Assembly: GCA_020722565.1 (NCBI GenBank)
Contig: DYKO01000012.1
Coordinates: 1-64,000 of the forward strand
Source: Rikenella microfusus
Lineage (GTDB): Bacteria > Bacteroidota > Bacteroidia > Bacteroidales > Tenuifilaceae
Direction: 5' to 3'
DNA: 64,000 bases
Positions 44,812-55,911 of the stretch are shown here, piece after piece (the stretch's first letter is position 1; each line of letters starts with the position of its first letter). The notes under the pieces are model-generated. The model worked only from the letters and a program-made list of their open reading frames with translations. It was not told the origin of the DNA and did not search any database. A program made the translations under genes and the position numbers.

Positions 44812-46218
44812 ATGGAGCGCGAAATACTTAGCACCAAACGTAAAGCGCTTGTCATTAATCTTGACACAAGTTTTTACGGCACCATTGCAGAGATTGGGGG
44901 TGGTCAGGAGGTGGCACGAGCCTTTTTTCAGGCAGGGGGTGCATCGGGTACTATTGCCAAAACCATATCGGCTTACGATAAGGTATTTAGCGATCACCTT
45001 TACAGTCATGGCGATAGCGGTAGGTATGTTTGCCTAAAGCGCCTAAGGCAAATGCTCAGCACCGAATTTGATGAACTCATTCAACTTTTGGGTAACAACC
45101 GCACCAATGGTAAGCGTTTTTTTGCTTTTGCCAACACTGTCGAAACACTTAACTTTCGCAAGGACAATCAGGGTCATGGCTGGCTAGGTGTTAGGTTTGA
45201 ACTAACCCGACCCGGCGAACCCAATGAGGTGGTAATACACGTAAGACTTAACGAAAACGATGGAGTGCTCCAGCAATACACCCTTGGAATGCTTGGAATA
45301 AACCTGATATATGCCTGTTTCTACCACTATAATAGCCCCATGATTTTTCTACAATCGTTAATGGACAACCTCTCTACCGATAGGGTGGAAATTACCATGG
45401 CCCAGATGACGGGACCTGATTTAAGTTACGTAGATAACCGTTTGCTTGGCGTTCAGTTGGTCAAAAACGGAATGACACCTGCTATTTTTTTCGATCGTTA
45501 TGGCAATGTTCAGGAACCCGACGATATGTTGTACAAAAAAAACGCTATTGTTCTACGTGGTCGATTCCGTCCAATTACCTATGTGGGTTTCGATATCCTT
45601 AAAACCTCATATGCCCAATTTAAAAAGAATGCTCTATTTAAACCTGAGAACACCCTGCAAATATGCGAAATCACACTTAATAACCTGTTGGAAGAGGGTG
45701 AACTCAACGAGCGCGATTTTCTCAACCGTGTTGATCTGCTTAATGGTATGGGGCAAAATGTATTGATATCAAATTTCAGGGAGTTCTACCGCTTGGTTGA
45801 GTATTTTGGACGATTCAAACACAAAAATTTAAGAATTGTAATGGGTATACCAACTTTTGTGCGGGTGCTCGATAAATCGTACTATACCGATTTACCTGGA
45901 GGGCTCCTTGAGGCCGTTGGTAAGATGTTACCCGCCCGAACAAAGTTTTATATTTATCCTGCACTTGACCGAAAAACAGGGAAAATAATGACAATAACTG
46001 ATTTAATTCTTCCCGAGGATGTGATGAATTTATACAGGTATTTAAAAGATAACGATTTGATAGTGAGCCTTAGCGGAGTTAAAAAGGAATGGCTTAATAT
46101 CAAAACTAATGATGTACTTGAATTGATACAATCCAATGACAGCCGTTGGGAAGAAATGGTGCCCCAGTATGTTGTAAGAACTATTAAGCAAAAGAAACTG
46201 TTTGGGTTTCAGGGATAA
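44812..46218 (+). CDS. conserved cytosolic protein of unknown function
   Basis: A 468-residue soluble protein with no TM or signal peptide. It begins LVINLDTSFYGTIAEIGGGQEVARAFFQAGGASGTIAKTISAYD, a block I recognise as a widely conserved family in Bacteroidota and some other phyla that is often given unreliable names (nicotinate-nucleotide adenylyltransferase or TonB receptor). I see no adenylyltransferase HxGH motif, so I do not adopt that. Later blocks are FAFANTVETLNFRKDNQGHGWLGVRFEL and HVRLNENDGVLQQYTLGMLGINLIYA. Upstream of sucA by 76 bases, possibly co-transcribed. Function unknown. Confidence 0.75.
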   Translation: MEREILSTKRKALVINLDTSFYGTIAEIGGGQEVARAFFQAGGASGTIAKTISAYDKVFSDHLYSHGDSGRYVCLKRLRQMLSTEFDELIQLLGNNRTNGKRFFAFANTVETLNFRKDNQGHGWLGVRFELTRPGEPNEVVIHVRLNENDGVLQQYTLGMLGINLIYACFYHYNSPMIFLQSLMDNLSTDRVEITMAQMTGPDLSYVDNRLLGVQLVKNGMTPAIFFDRYGNVQEPDDMLYKKNAIVLRGRFRPITYVGFDILKTSYAQFKKNALFKPENTLQICEITLNNLLEEGELNERDFLNRVDLLNGMGQNVLISNFREFYRLVEYFGRFKHKNLRIVMGIPTFVRVLDKSYYTDLPGGLLEAVGKMLPARTKFYIYPALDRKTGKIMTITDLILPEDVMNLYRYLKDNDLIVSLSGVKKEWLNIKTNDVLELIQSNDSRWEEMVPQYVVRTIKQKKLFGFQG

Positions 46219-46294
46219 TAACTATCTTATAATACTTTAGTTTTCTTTGAACATAAAAAAACATTCGCTGTTACATAGTAAAACAAAAAAATTT

Positions 46295-49093
46295 ATGGAA
46301 AATCCATTAGGGAATCTCGACCCAAAGGCAATTGACGCACTATACCATTCATGGAAAAACGATTCCAGTTCAGTTGATGAGGGTTGGCGAAAGTTTTTTA
46401 TGGGGTTCGAACTTGCACTCTCAGACTCGTATAATTCTGCCAATTGCATTGCTGATTCTGAGCCTAAGGTTATGAAACTTATAGAGGCCTACCGATTACG
46501 AGGGCATCTGTTTACTAAAACCAATCCAGTTAGGGCTCGCCGAAAACACACCCCCACGCTAGATATGGAAAATTTTGAACTATCGGAAAATCAGATAAAT
46601 CAAACCTTTAGGGCTGGAGAGCTAATTGGTCTTCGCAATGGAACACTGGCTGAAATTATTGAGCGCCTTAATCAGATATACTGTCGTAGTATAGGCGTTG
46701 AGTATATGTATCTACGTGAGCCCCAAATGGTTGAATGGATTCAGAGCAAAATTGAGCAAACATTAAATAAAACTGATTTTTCAACCAACCAGCAAAAACA
46801 TATATTATACCACCTTACTGCTGCAGTAGGTTTTGAGCAGCTCATTCATCGAAAGTTTGTAGGTCAAAAGCGATTCTCGCTTGAGGGCCTCGAGACACTT
46901 ATCCCTGCCCTTAACGAAACCATTGAACACGGTGCTAAGAAAGGCGTAAAGGAATTTGTAATAGGTATGGCGCACAGGGGGCGGCTAAATGTTATTAGCA
47001 ATATTATGCGCAAACCCTACGACGAAATATTTGCTGAGTTTATTGGTGAGGCCTACGATGATGAATCAACACTTGGCGATGTTAAATACCACCTTGGATA
47101 CAGCAACACCATAAATACCGATAGCGGCCAGTTGGTCCGGATACATTTGGTTCCTAATCCATCGCACCTCGAAACTGTAGGCCCGGTTGCCCAGGGTATA
47201 GCACGAGCCCGTATCGACGATGAATATAGTGGTGATGTTGATAAACTAATACCAATTATTATTCATGGTGATGCCGCAGTTGCCGCGCAGGGCGTGGTTT
47301 ACGAAACCATTCAGATGTCGAGGTTAAAGGGATATGGTACAGGTGGGACCATTCACATTGTGCTGAATAATCAAGTTGGATTTACCACTAATTACATCGA
47401 TGCCCGAAGCAGCACCTATTCCACCGATGTAGCTAAAGTTACGCTTTCGCCGGTATTCCATGTGAATGCCGATGATCCCGAGGCACTGCTTCACGTAATC
47501 AGGCTGGCAGTGGAATTCCGTCAAACCTTTCATCGTGATGTTTTTATCGACCTGCTAGGCTACCGCAAGTATGGCCATAACGAAGGCGATGAACCCCGTT
47601 TTACACAGCCCCTACTACACAATTTAATAGCCCAGCATCCCAATGTAAGAGATATCTATTCAAATAAACTAATTGAGGCCGGTACCATTACAGCCAATGA
47701 GGCTGTAGCCATGAGAAAGAAATACGATAGCCTGTTGGAAGAACGCTACGCCTACGCACAAATCAATCCCAAAATAAAAATCGGACGTTTTATTCCTGAA
47801 AAATGGAAGGGGTATCGATACTCAAACAATGCAGATTTTGATGAATCCCCTGAAACTAGTGTATCAATAAAAATTCTAAATGCCGTTGCAAATGTGCTAA
47901 CTGAGCAACCCAGCAATATAAGCCTTTTCAAAAAGTTGGTCAAAATAATTGAGGATAGGCGAGAAACTTACAAGCAAGATAGGGTCGATTGGGCCATGGC
48001 CGAACTTTTAGCTTATGGAACACTAGTTGCCGAAGGACACCCGGTGCGCTTGAGTGGTCAGGACTCGGAACGTGGTACCTTTTCGCATCGCCATTCGGTT
48101 TATGCCATCGAGGATAGCGAGGCAAAGTACTACCCGTTGGATCATTTGCCTAAGGCCAAAGCTAAATTTACTGTTTACAACAGTTTGCTTTCCGAGTATG
48201 GTGTTTTAGGGTTTGAATACGGCTATTCTGTTGCTCTACCCGAAGGGTTATCCATATGGGAAGCCCAGTTTGGCGATTTCCATAATGTGGCACAGGTAAT
48301 TATTGACCAATACATTAGCTCTGCTGAAGACAAATGGGGTTTACAATCGGGGCTGGTGATGCTTTTGCCCCACGGATTCGAGGGACAAGGACCCGAACAT
48401 TCCAGCGCCCGAATTGAGCGGTTCCTCACACTTGCTGCAAGAAATAACATGCAGATAGCTTATCCCACCACGCCAGCCAATTTCTTCCATCTGCTGCGCA
48501 GGCAACTCAAACGCAATTTCAGAACACCCCTGGTAGTGTTTACGCCTAAAAGTATTCTCCGCCATCCCAAAAACGTTTCTACTATTGGGGAACTTGAAAA
48601 CGGACGATTTCAGGAAGTGATTGATGATAGCAATGTTGATGAACCAACTGTTTCGAGAGTGGTATTCTGCACAGGAAAAATATACTACGATTTGCTGCAG
48701 CGCAAGGAAGAACTGGATGTCAATGATATTGCTCTGGTTCGGATGGAGCAGCTATACCCTTTCCCTGCAAAACAAGTCCAAAAGGTTTTAGATAGATACC
48801 CCAACGCTCGCAAGTGGCTTTGGGTTCAGGAGGAACCCCAAAATATGGGTGCATGGAATTTTATTAAGGATAGGATAAAAGGAGTTCCCCTTGAGGTGGT
48901 TTCGCGTGCACCAAGTGGAAGCCCTGCTGTTGGGTTGAGCAAAATTCATGCTCTTGAGCAAACAGAAATAGTAACCAGGGTATTTCGTCCGTGCACCTGT
49001 GAACTTAAGAATAAGTACTGCGGGCTGCAGTGCGAGGAGGGAACCAAAAGGTTCGATAGGCGTAACCAGTATGAGTACCTCAAAGAAAAATAA
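46295..49093 (+). CDS. sucA: 2-oxoglutarate dehydrogenase E1 component
   Basis: A 932-residue TPP-dependent E1 that decarboxylates 2-oxoglutarate and passes succinyl to the E2 lipoyl arm. Seen in order: [21 protein letters not shown] (N-terminal E2-binding helix), [42 protein letters not shown] (TPP motif), [26 protein letters not shown], and [24 protein letters not shown] chose 46295 ([13 protein letters not shown]) because 46247 adds a basic stub unlike other E1s. After the usual end an extra Cys-rich tail follows (CTC, KYC, LQC within the last 30 residues). Immediately upstream of sucB. Confidence 0.95.
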   Translation: MENPLGNLDPKAIDALYHSWKNDSSSVDEGWRKFFMGFELALSDSYNSANCIADSEPKVMKLIEAYRLRGHLFTKTNPVRARRKHTPTLDMENFELSENQINQTFRAGELIGLRNGTLAEIIERLNQIYCRSIGVEYMYLREPQMVEWIQSKIEQTLNKTDFSTNQQKHILYHLTAAVGFEQLIHRKFVGQKRFSLEGLETLIPALNETIEHGAKKGVKEFVIGMAHRGRLNVISNIMRKPYDEIFAEFIGEAYDDESTLGDVKYHLGYSNTINTDSGQLVRIHLVPNPSHLETVGPVAQGIARARIDDEYSGDVDKLIPIIIHGDAAVAAQGVVYETIQMSRLKGYGTGGTIHIVLNNQVGFTTNYIDARSSTYSTDVAKVTLSPVFHVNADDPEALLHVIRLAVEFRQTFHRDVFIDLLGYRKYGHNEGDEPRFTQPLLHNLIAQHPNVRDIYSNKLIEAGTITANEAVAMRKKYDSLLEERYAYAQINPKIKIGRFIPEKWKGYRYSNNADFDESPETSVSIKILNAVANVLTEQPSNISLFKKLVKIIEDRRETYKQDRVDWAMAELLAYGTLVAEGHPVRLSGQDSERGTFSHRHSVYAIEDSEAKYYPLDHLPKAKAKFTVYNSLLSEYGVLGFEYGYSVALPEGLSIWEAQFGDFHNVAQVIIDQYISSAEDKWGLQSGLVMLLPHGFEGQGPEHSSARIERFLTLAARNNMQIAYPTTPANFFHLLRRQLKRNFRTPLVVFTPKSILRHPKNVSTIGELENGRFQEVIDDSNVDEPTVSRVVFCTGKIYYDLLQRKEELDVNDIALVRMEQLYPFPAKQVQKVLDRYPNARKWLWVQEEPQNMGAWNFIKDRIKGVPLEVVSRAPSGSPAVGLSKIHALEQTEIVTRVFRPCTCELKNKYCGLQCEEGTKRFDRRNQYEYLKEK

Positions 49094-49116
49094 CCAACAT
49101 AAAAATATTAATATTC

Positions 49117-50385
49117 ATGCAGATAGATGTAAATATTCCATCGCCGGGCGAATCTATAACCGAGGTTGAGCTAACCCAATGGCTTGTTAGCGATGGCGAT
49201 ATGGTTCAAAAAGACCAAGAAATTGCTGAAGTTGAATCGGAAAAAGCAACCCTACCCATTATAGCGCCAGTTAGCGGTAAAATTAAGCTATTGGTAAACG
49301 AGAGCACCATGGTTAAAGTTAGCGCCGTTTGTTGCTCAATCGATACATCAATTTTGGATTCATCATCACCACAGAGAAAGGATGTAGAAAAAAGCTCTGC
49401 CGCAGAAGTTGTAACTGTGGCTATAAGTAATAAAAAAACTGAAACAGATAAATTAGAACCCTTAAAGGCCAGCAATAATACAACGCATGGCATAAAGGTT
49501 ACCCCTTTGGCCCGGGAGCTGATGAAGGAACACAACCTGAATGTTGATGATATATTAAATGGTTTGAGAAAGATTACTGCTGCTGATGTTCAGTTGGTAA
49601 TGGATTCAAGTTCTGGTTCTGCTAATTTTCAATCAGAAAAGTTAATTGCTGGCGAAAGAACCGAGGAACGAAAACGCATGTCGCAGCTTCGCAAAAAGGT
49701 TAGCGAACGCTTGGTAACAGCAAAAAATACTACTGCCATGCTCACCACTTTTAACGAGGTGGATATGAGCAGGGTTCAGGAAATTAGGAGTAAGTACCAA
49801 AAGGAGTTTCAGGATAAGTACGGTGTAAGGCTTGGGCTTATGTCGTTTTTTGTAAGGGCGGCTGTTGAGGCACTTAAACTCCACCCCATGACCAACTCTA
49901 TGATTGATGGAGAGGAGATAGTTATCCCTAACTACATAGATATAGGGGTTGCAGTGCAAACCACTAAAGGGCTAATGGTCCCAGTTCTGAGAAATGCTCA
50001 AAAAATGGGTTTTGCCGATATAGAGAATGAAATCCTGCAATTGGCCAAGAAAGCCCGAGAAGGGAAAATCACGCTGAATGAGCTAAGTGGTGGTACTTTT
50101 ACCATAACCAACGGTGGAATCTTTGGTTCAATGCTGTCAACCCCAATACTGAATTACCCGCAATCGGCCATTCTGGGGATGCACAATATTATTGATAGGC
50201 CTGTTGCCGTTAACGGCAAAGTTGAAATCCGTCCCATATTGTACGTAGCTCTATCGTACGATCATCGGATTATTGATGGCAAAGATTCTGCCGCTTTTCT
50301 AATGGATATTAAACGAATGATTGAAAATCCAGAAGAATTGATGTTTGGAGGCACTGACCCTATTAAAAGTTTGATTGGCCTATAA
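49117..50385 (+). CDS. sucB: dihydrolipoyllysine-residue succinyltransferase (E2)
   Basis: A 422-residue E2 of the 2-oxoglutarate dehydrogenase complex. Lipoyl domain 1-77 with lipoylated K43 (ESEKATL), a Ser/Lys-rich linker, a peripheral-subunit-binding domain about 125-160 ([20 protein letters not shown]), and a catalytic domain with [10 protein letters not shown], where H383 and D387 are catalytic. It transfers succinyl to CoA. It is 23 bases after sucA; the E3 dehydrogenase is not in the window. Confidence 0.96.
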   Translation: MQIDVNIPSPGESITEVELTQWLVSDGDMVQKDQEIAEVESEKATLPIIAPVSGKIKLLVNESTMVKVSAVCCSIDTSILDSSSPQRKDVEKSSAAEVVTVAISNKKTETDKLEPLKASNNTTHGIKVTPLARELMKEHNLNVDDILNGLRKITAADVQLVMDSSSGSANFQSEKLIAGERTEERKRMSQLRKKVSERLVTAKNTTAMLTTFNEVDMSRVQEIRSKYQKEFQDKYGVRLGLMSFFVRAAVEALKLHPMTNSMIDGEEIVIPNYIDIGVAVQTTKGLMVPVLRNAQKMGFADIENEILQLAKKAREGKITLNELSGGTFTITNGGIFGSMLSTPILNYPQSAILGMHNIIDRPVAVNGKVEIRPILYVALSYDHRIIDGKDSAAFLMDIKRMIENPEELMFGGTDPIKSLIGL

Positions 50386-50414
50386 AAAAAGCGGCTTCTT
50401 TTGCCGCTTTTTTT
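50384..50414. terminator. terminator shared by sucAB and the sensor gene
   Basis: A perfect 12-bp stem AAAAAAAGCGGC / GCCGCTTTTTTT with a 7-base loop between converging genes, overlapping the sucB stop by two bases. It can serve both strands. Confidence 0.88.
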
Positions 50415-50418
50415 ACTT

Positions 50419-52722
50419 CTACTTAAATTCAGTATCTTCGAATGCCAGTTTCATAATTTTATAAACCCTGCCATCGCTATCCTTAATAGGGATATAGGTT
50501 TCCAGCAAATGGGACTGTTTCCCTTTCCAGTTAATAGTGGAACGAACCTTCTTGCTGATTCCTGCCTTAAGGTTATCCCAGAATGAGCCGTACTCTTTCT
50601 TCATCTCCTCAGTTAATTCCAAATTATCGGCATGATGCGATCCAATTATTTGCTCCCGGGGAACGCCAACAAACTGGATAAAAGCATCATTCACGCTAAT
50701 AATATTTCCGTTTAAATCGTACTCTAAAACATACGCCGAGCTATGTATCGAATTAATGAACCCCTCAATTTCGGCCGATTTACGCTCAACCTCTTCCTGT
50801 GTTGCCTGAAGTTCCTCCATGTTCTGACGCATCTCTTCCTCCTGGGCCTTCATCTCTTCGGCTTGCATTTGCGATTGCTCCAATAGCATCTTGGTTCGAG
50901 CATTAATCTTTACCGATAGAATGGTGGATGCAATACTTTCGGCAATCTTTTCGATGAACTCAATTTCAAATTTTTCAAGAACCTTAAACGAAGCCATCTC
51001 AAGTACACCTAAAACATTATCCTCGTGCTTAAGGGGAACCAGAATTACGCAACGGGGATTGGCATCGCCTAAACCCGAGGTGATGTTAACGTAATCGTCA
51101 GGAACGTCGGTCATAAATATGGTTTCCTTTTCCATGGCGCATGCGCCAACCAAACCTTCACCCTTTTCAATCTGTTTGGTCAAGTATTTCTTTCTGTCCC
51201 AAGCATAAGCCGATACAAGTTCAAAGTATTGATTAGCTTTATCATCATCATTCCATAGGAATATGCCCCCCTGATTGGTTCCCACATATTTAACCAAAGC
51301 AGCAATTACGCTATCGCAAAGTATTTGTAAATCGTTATTATTCTGCCTGAGTATTTCTCCAAACTTGGCATAGCCCTCGTTGGCCCAGGAACGTTTTTGG
51401 TCTTCAACCTTTCGTTTCTCCTCTTCCTCTGCGGCTTTTTTGAGGCTATCGCGCATGTGAATAAGCGATTTACCCAATACATCCTTATCGCTTAACAATT
51501 CAAGGTAAGAAGCGTAGTTTCCCTTACCAATCTCGTTGGCAAAAGATGTTTTATGTCCAATGCCATCGATGGTTGTGTTCAGCGCCAAGGCCATTTCTTC
51601 AATTTCATCGCCTGTATTTAATTCTACTTTAAGTTCTTCGAAAATTTCGCCCTTTGCCATTCGCTTTAAAATATTGGTAATGTGCATTATGGGCTTTGTT
51701 AAATTATTGGAAACATACAGGAGTACAAGCACCATGAGGAGTAAGCCTACAAGGCTAACCAGAAGCGATACATAAAGTGTTTTTTTTGCCCCAGCAGTAA
51801 TTACATCAAGAGGTGCAGAGAGTGCTAATGACCATGGGGTTTTAACTTTACCGGCAAAAATAGGTGAATGACAAATAAGATGTTGTTTCCCTGCCTCGTC
51901 GGTTTTTATATAGTAAAACTCCTCTCCTTTTGCAACTCTTTCAACTATTTGTTCTTTCTGGTTATCATTTTTTAGTGCCTCTTCCACTTTTTTATTTAAA
52001 AAATCTTTTGACGGATGCGCAGCAATAATCCCCTCATTAGATACTAAATATGCATAGCTCCCCTTAACTGGTTTAATCTTGCCAATCATTTCCTGTAGGC
52101 TTTCGAGGCTTACATCGCTGGCTATAATTCCTGAAAACGAACCGTTAATAAATATCGGCGAATCGTAGGTTATCATCAGTTTAACATCAGACTTCCCTTT
52201 GGTGACCTGGTCAACATAGGGCTCCCATATGGCCTCCTGACCCAGCTTCTTATATTTTCCATAAATTGGTGGGTCTCCACTCATACTACGCTCATCGTAA
52301 AGCCATTTAATTTCATTTCCTTCGCGCCATGTTGTAATTACAAATCGACCATAATCTTTATCATGACCCGGCACAAACGATTTGTACTCCCAGCTATCCC
52401 AAATTGAGTAAATATCGGGATTCTCCTTAAGCACAGGGATGTACATGTTCAAAAACAACTTTTTCCATTGCTCATGGGGCATAGTTTGATAAATCGAAAA
52501 TGCCTGCGAAAGGGTACGTACAATGGCAAGTTCTTTTTCAAAAATAGCTCCCACCTCTTTTGCTGCTACTCTGGCTGTTAGTTGAGTTTTTTCTATGGCA
52601 TTGCTATATGTGCTGTTTCGAGATTGCCACAGAATGTAGCCCACCGATACAATATACAAAAGGACAGCAACACTTAAGATGTAAAGCAGTATTTTTTGCC
52701 TAATCTTTAATTTGCGTTTCAT
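50419..52722 (-). CDS. Cache-HAMP-GAF-PAS sensor without an output domain
   Basis: A 767-residue membrane sensor. TM1 about 10-32, an extracytoplasmic dCache domain about 35-310 (IWDSWEYKSF, VTTWREGNEIKWLY, GIIASDVSLESL), TM2 about 318-342, HAMP to about 400, a linker, a GAF domain about 455-590 (FLWNDDDKANQYF, GLVGACAMEKETIFMTDVPDDYVNI, LGVLEMASF), a Glu/Gln-rich coiled coil about 605-650, and a C-terminal PAS (YVLEYDLNGNIISVNDAFIQFVG). No histidine-kinase, GGDEF/EAL, MCP or DNA-binding domain follows. The ATG at 52722 (MKRKLKIRQK) is preferred to 52830, which would add 36 residues. Divergent from the M16 protease. Confidence 0.85.
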   Translation of the reverse strand: MKRKLKIRQKILLYILSVAVLLYIVSVGYILWQSRNSTYSNAIEKTQLTARVAAKEVGAIFEKELAIVRTLSQAFSIYQTMPHEQWKKLFLNMYIPVLKENPDIYSIWDSWEYKSFVPGHDKDYGRFVITTWREGNEIKWLYDERSMSGDPPIYGKYKKLGQEAIWEPYVDQVTKGKSDVKLMITYDSPIFINGSFSGIIASDVSLESLQEMIGKIKPVKGSYAYLVSNEGIIAAHPSKDFLNKKVEEALKNDNQKEQIVERVAKGEEFYYIKTDEAGKQHLICHSPIFAGKVKTPWSLALSAPLDVITAGAKKTLYVSLLVSLVGLLLMVLVLLYVSNNLTKPIMHITNILKRMAKGEIFEELKVELNTGDEIEEMALALNTTIDGIGHKTSFANEIGKGNYASYLELLSDKDVLGKSLIHMRDSLKKAAEEEEKRKVEDQKRSWANEGYAKFGEILRQNNNDLQILCDSVIAALVKYVGTNQGGIFLWNDDDKANQYFELVSAYAWDRKKYLTKQIEKGEGLVGACAMEKETIFMTDVPDDYVNITSGLGDANPRCVILVPLKHEDNVLGVLEMASFKVLEKFEIEFIEKIAESIASTILSVKINARTKMLLEQSQMQAEEMKAQEEEMRQNMEELQATQEEVERKSAEIEGFINSIHSSAYVLEYDLNGNIISVNDAFIQFVGVPREQIIGSHHADNLELTEEMKKEYGSFWDNLKAGISKKVRSTINWKGKQSHLLETYIPIKDSDGRVYKIMKLAFEDTEFK

Positions 52723-52847
52723 GGAAATATTTTTTTTGGATAAACATATATCTTTTTTGATAAAATTGCAATTACCCGGTTTAAATAATATTGAATTAAA
52801 CCATAATTTTTTACGACGGTCATAATACAAACCTTAATCAAATAAAT

Positions 52848-55760
52848 ATGGAACAGCATATTAAGAAAATTCAAATTTTGCTGATATCCCTCATTATGTT
52901 GAGTTATCAGGGATTCGCACAGCAATACAGGTTTGAAACTGTACCCAATGATCCAATGGGTACACGTATTTACACACTCGATAACGGGCTAAAGGTTTAC
53001 ATGTCGGTTACCAAAGATGAGCCGCGAATTCAAACCTTTGTAGCAGTTAGAGTGGGCAGCAAAAACGACCCCAAGGAAACAACGGGTTTAGCCCACTATT
53101 TTGAACATATGATGTTTAAAGGCACTCCTGATTTTGGTACATTGAACTGGGATAAAGAAAAAGAGCTGATTGATAAAATTGAGACACTTTTTGAGGTGTA
53201 CCGAAACGAAACCGATTCACTGAAACGTGCGGCCATTTACCATCAAATCGATAGCATTTCGTTTGAAGCTTCAAAATTAGCTATACCCAATGAATACGAT
53301 AAGCTGATGACTGCCATCGGTTCAACTGGCACCAACGCAGCAACTTCGAACGATTACACCATATACATAGAAAATATTCCCAGCAACCAGCTTGAGAATT
53401 GGGCCATGATTCAAGCCAACCGCTTTAGCCATCCTGTTCTGCGGTTATTCCACACCGAACTGGAAACAGTTTATGAGGAAAAAAATATGTCGCTCACCAA
53501 CGATGGGCGAAAAGTTAGCGAAACCCTTCTCAATGGACTTTTCCCAAACCATCCCTACGGCCAACAAACCACACTTGGTAAGACTGAGCATCTAAAAAAC
53601 CCGTCAATGAAAAATATACGCGAGTTTTTTGATAAATACTATGTCCCCAACAACATGGCTGTAATCTTGGCAGGTGATTTTAATCCCGATGAGGCCATAA
53701 AAATAATTGACAAACATTTTAGGGCATTGAAGCCAAAGACGATTCCGAAACTCACTTTTGCACCCGAGAAGCCAATAAATCAACCTAAATCATATGAAGT
53801 AGTAGGTCTTGAAGCTGAAAATGTTGTTATTGGTTATCGATTTGCAGGGGTAACCTCATCCGATGCCGATTTACTTACCCTTATAAGTTCAATTCTCTAC
53901 AATGGGAAAGCTGGTTTAATCGACCTTAACTTAAATAAAAAACAATTAGTGCTGGGTGCTTATGCTGGAGCAAGATTGATGAACGACTATTCACTCTTGC
54001 AACTTTCGGGTCGAAACAAAAAAGGGCAATCGCTTGAAGAGGTTAAAAACTTGTTGCTGCAACAAATTAATCTACTTAAGAAGGGAGAGTTTCCGGATTG
54101 GATGCTCGAAGCAGCCATAAACAACTATAAGTTGGGCAGAATGCGCACACTCGAAACTGCCGGAGTAAGAGCCCGCCTGATGATGAACGCCTTCCTGAAC
54201 GGCCAGGACTGGAGCGATATAGTAAACAGCATAGAAAAACTGCAAAAAATCTCGAAGGAACAGGTTGTACAATTTGCCAATGAGCGCCTTGCCGATAACT
54301 ATGTAGTGGTTTACAAGCGCCAGGGGAAACCCTATAATGTTGCCAAAGTAACTAAACCGCCCATTACCCCCATACATATTAATCGTGATGCAGAATCGGT
54401 GTTTTTAAAGAAGGTAAAGAAAACCAAGGTAGCTCCTGTTGATCCCGTATTCATTGATTATAATAAGGATATTACCCGCTTAAGCCTTAATAAAAAGGTA
54501 GAGGTTCTGTACAATCAAAATAATGAGTCTGGAACTTTTCAGCTTATTTACTACTATCCATTTGGTGCTTTAAACAATCCAGCATGGAAGCATGCTGCCG
54601 ATTATATTCAATTTGTTGGTACTTCAAAAATGAGCGCCGAGCAAATTAGCCAGGAATTTTACCGTCTGGCCTGCACCTTTAGCATCTCGGTCAACGATGA
54701 GGATTTAAGCATCAGCTTATCTGGTTTAAGTGAAAATGCACCTAAGGCTTTGGCCTTAATGGAAACCATCCTAACCGATTGCCAACCCGACGAGACCAAA
54801 CTCAAAGCCTATGTTGCCAATCAGCTAAAGGCTCGTAACGATGCTAAAAAAAACCAATCGGCAATATTCAATGCACTAGTCAGCTATGCAACATATGGTG
54901 AAAACAGCCCTCAAAAATTTATCCTCAGTGAGAATGAACTAAGTAACCTAAAAGCAGAAAGCCTTACCAACCTCATAAAAGGCCTTACATCCTATGTACA
55001 CACCATTCTTTATAATGGACCCTATAATTCAAAGGAACTTTTAAACTTGCTACAAAAGGAGCATAAGTTACCTAAAAAATTTGCAGTATTGCCACAAAAC
55101 AAAAAGTTTATGCTTCAGGAAACAACTTCCGATAGAGTTGTCTTTGCTCATTACGAGGCTAAGCAGTCATATCTGCAAACCTACACCAGATGCGAAATGT
55201 ATAACGATAGTATATACCCAATTGCAACCATGTACAACGAGTATTTTGGCGGAGGAATGAACGCCATTGTATTTCAGGAAATGCGAGAGAAGCGTGGCTT
55301 AGCCTATACCGCCCGTTCCCGTTATGTTATTCCCCGCTGGCCCAATGATTACTATGGAAATATGAGTTTCATAGCTACACAAAACGACAAAGTGGTTGAT
55401 GCCTTCAACGCGTTTAACGAGCTGTTTAACGGAATGCCATTAAATCAGATCGGATTCAACCTTGCCAAGGAAGCACTTATTTCGGATATTCGTAACAATC
55501 ACATTCGAAACATGCAGCTTCTCTTCAACTATCTGAATGCTAAACGAATGGGTTGGAACGAAGATATCCGTAAAAAACTCTTTACTCAAATCCCTACCTT
55601 TACTTTAGATGATGTAAAAAAATTTCAGGAAAGGCATATTAAGGGAAAACCCAAAACATACATAATTCTTGGTCGTGAAGATGATTTGAATTTCCAAGAA
55701 CTCGAACGGCTCTATGGACCAGTATCAAAGGTTACTTTAGAAGATATTTTTGGATACTAA
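52848..55760 (+). CDS. M16-family zinc metalloprotease
   Basis: A 970-residue exported protease made of two M16 halves. The signal peptide ends near residue 25 (GFAQ). The active half has HYFEHMMFKGT (H83, E86, H87) and downstream ETVYEEKNMS carrying the third zinc ligand. A second, inactive half follows (about 500-960, with EYFGGGMNAIVFQEMREKRGLAYTARS, the helper motif). Such enzymes degrade peptides in the periplasm. It is closed by a hairpin at 55768-55795. Confidence 0.93.
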   Translation: MEQHIKKIQILLISLIMLSYQGFAQQYRFETVPNDPMGTRIYTLDNGLKVYMSVTKDEPRIQTFVAVRVGSKNDPKETTGLAHYFEHMMFKGTPDFGTLNWDKEKELIDKIETLFEVYRNETDSLKRAAIYHQIDSISFEASKLAIPNEYDKLMTAIGSTGTNAATSNDYTIYIENIPSNQLENWAMIQANRFSHPVLRLFHTELETVYEEKNMSLTNDGRKVSETLLNGLFPNHPYGQQTTLGKTEHLKNPSMKNIREFFDKYYVPNNMAVILAGDFNPDEAIKIIDKHFRALKPKTIPKLTFAPEKPINQPKSYEVVGLEAENVVIGYRFAGVTSSDADLLTLISSILYNGKAGLIDLNLNKKQLVLGAYAGARLMNDYSLLQLSGRNKKGQSLEEVKNLLLQQINLLKKGEFPDWMLEAAINNYKLGRMRTLETAGVRARLMMNAFLNGQDWSDIVNSIEKLQKISKEQVVQFANERLADNYVVVYKRQGKPYNVAKVTKPPITPIHINRDAESVFLKKVKKTKVAPVDPVFIDYNKDITRLSLNKKVEVLYNQNNESGTFQLIYYYPFGALNNPAWKHAADYIQFVGTSKMSAEQISQEFYRLACTFSISVNDEDLSISLSGLSENAPKALALMETILTDCQPDETKLKAYVANQLKARNDAKKNQSAIFNALVSYATYGENSPQKFILSENELSNLKAESLTNLIKGLTSYVHTILYNGPYNSKELLNLLQKEHKLPKKFAVLPQNKKFMLQETTSDRVVFAHYEAKQSYLQTYTRCEMYNDSIYPIATMYNEYFGGGMNAIVFQEMREKRGLAYTARSRYVIPRWPNDYYGNMSFIATQNDKVVDAFNAFNELFNGMPLNQIGFNLAKEALISDIRNNHIRNMQLLFNYLNAKRMGWNEDIRKKLFTQIPTFTLDDVKKFQERHIKGKPKTYIILGREDDLNFQELERLYGPVSKVTLEDIFGY

Positions 55761-55767
55761 TTCGATA

Positions 55768-55795
55768 AAGGCCAACCTGTTAGGTTGACCTTTTT
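55768..55795 (+). terminator. terminator of the M16 gene
   Basis: AAAGG-CAACC pairs with GGTTG-CCTTT (one mismatch) around a short loop, then TTTTTCAT. Confidence 0.65.
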
Positions 55796-55911
55796 CATAT
55801 TGCAATACCCGGAAAAAAGAGTAAAAGAAGTAAACCTAAATTGATACTTAATTTGCTGGTGTAATAAACCAGAAATGCAATTTAAATTCAAAACATTTTA
55901 TTTATTTTAAA

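Noticed and set aside
44720..45037. A 105-codon plus-strand gene overlapping the start at 44812
   Set aside because: It is out of frame with the conserved 468-residue protein and has no family likeness.
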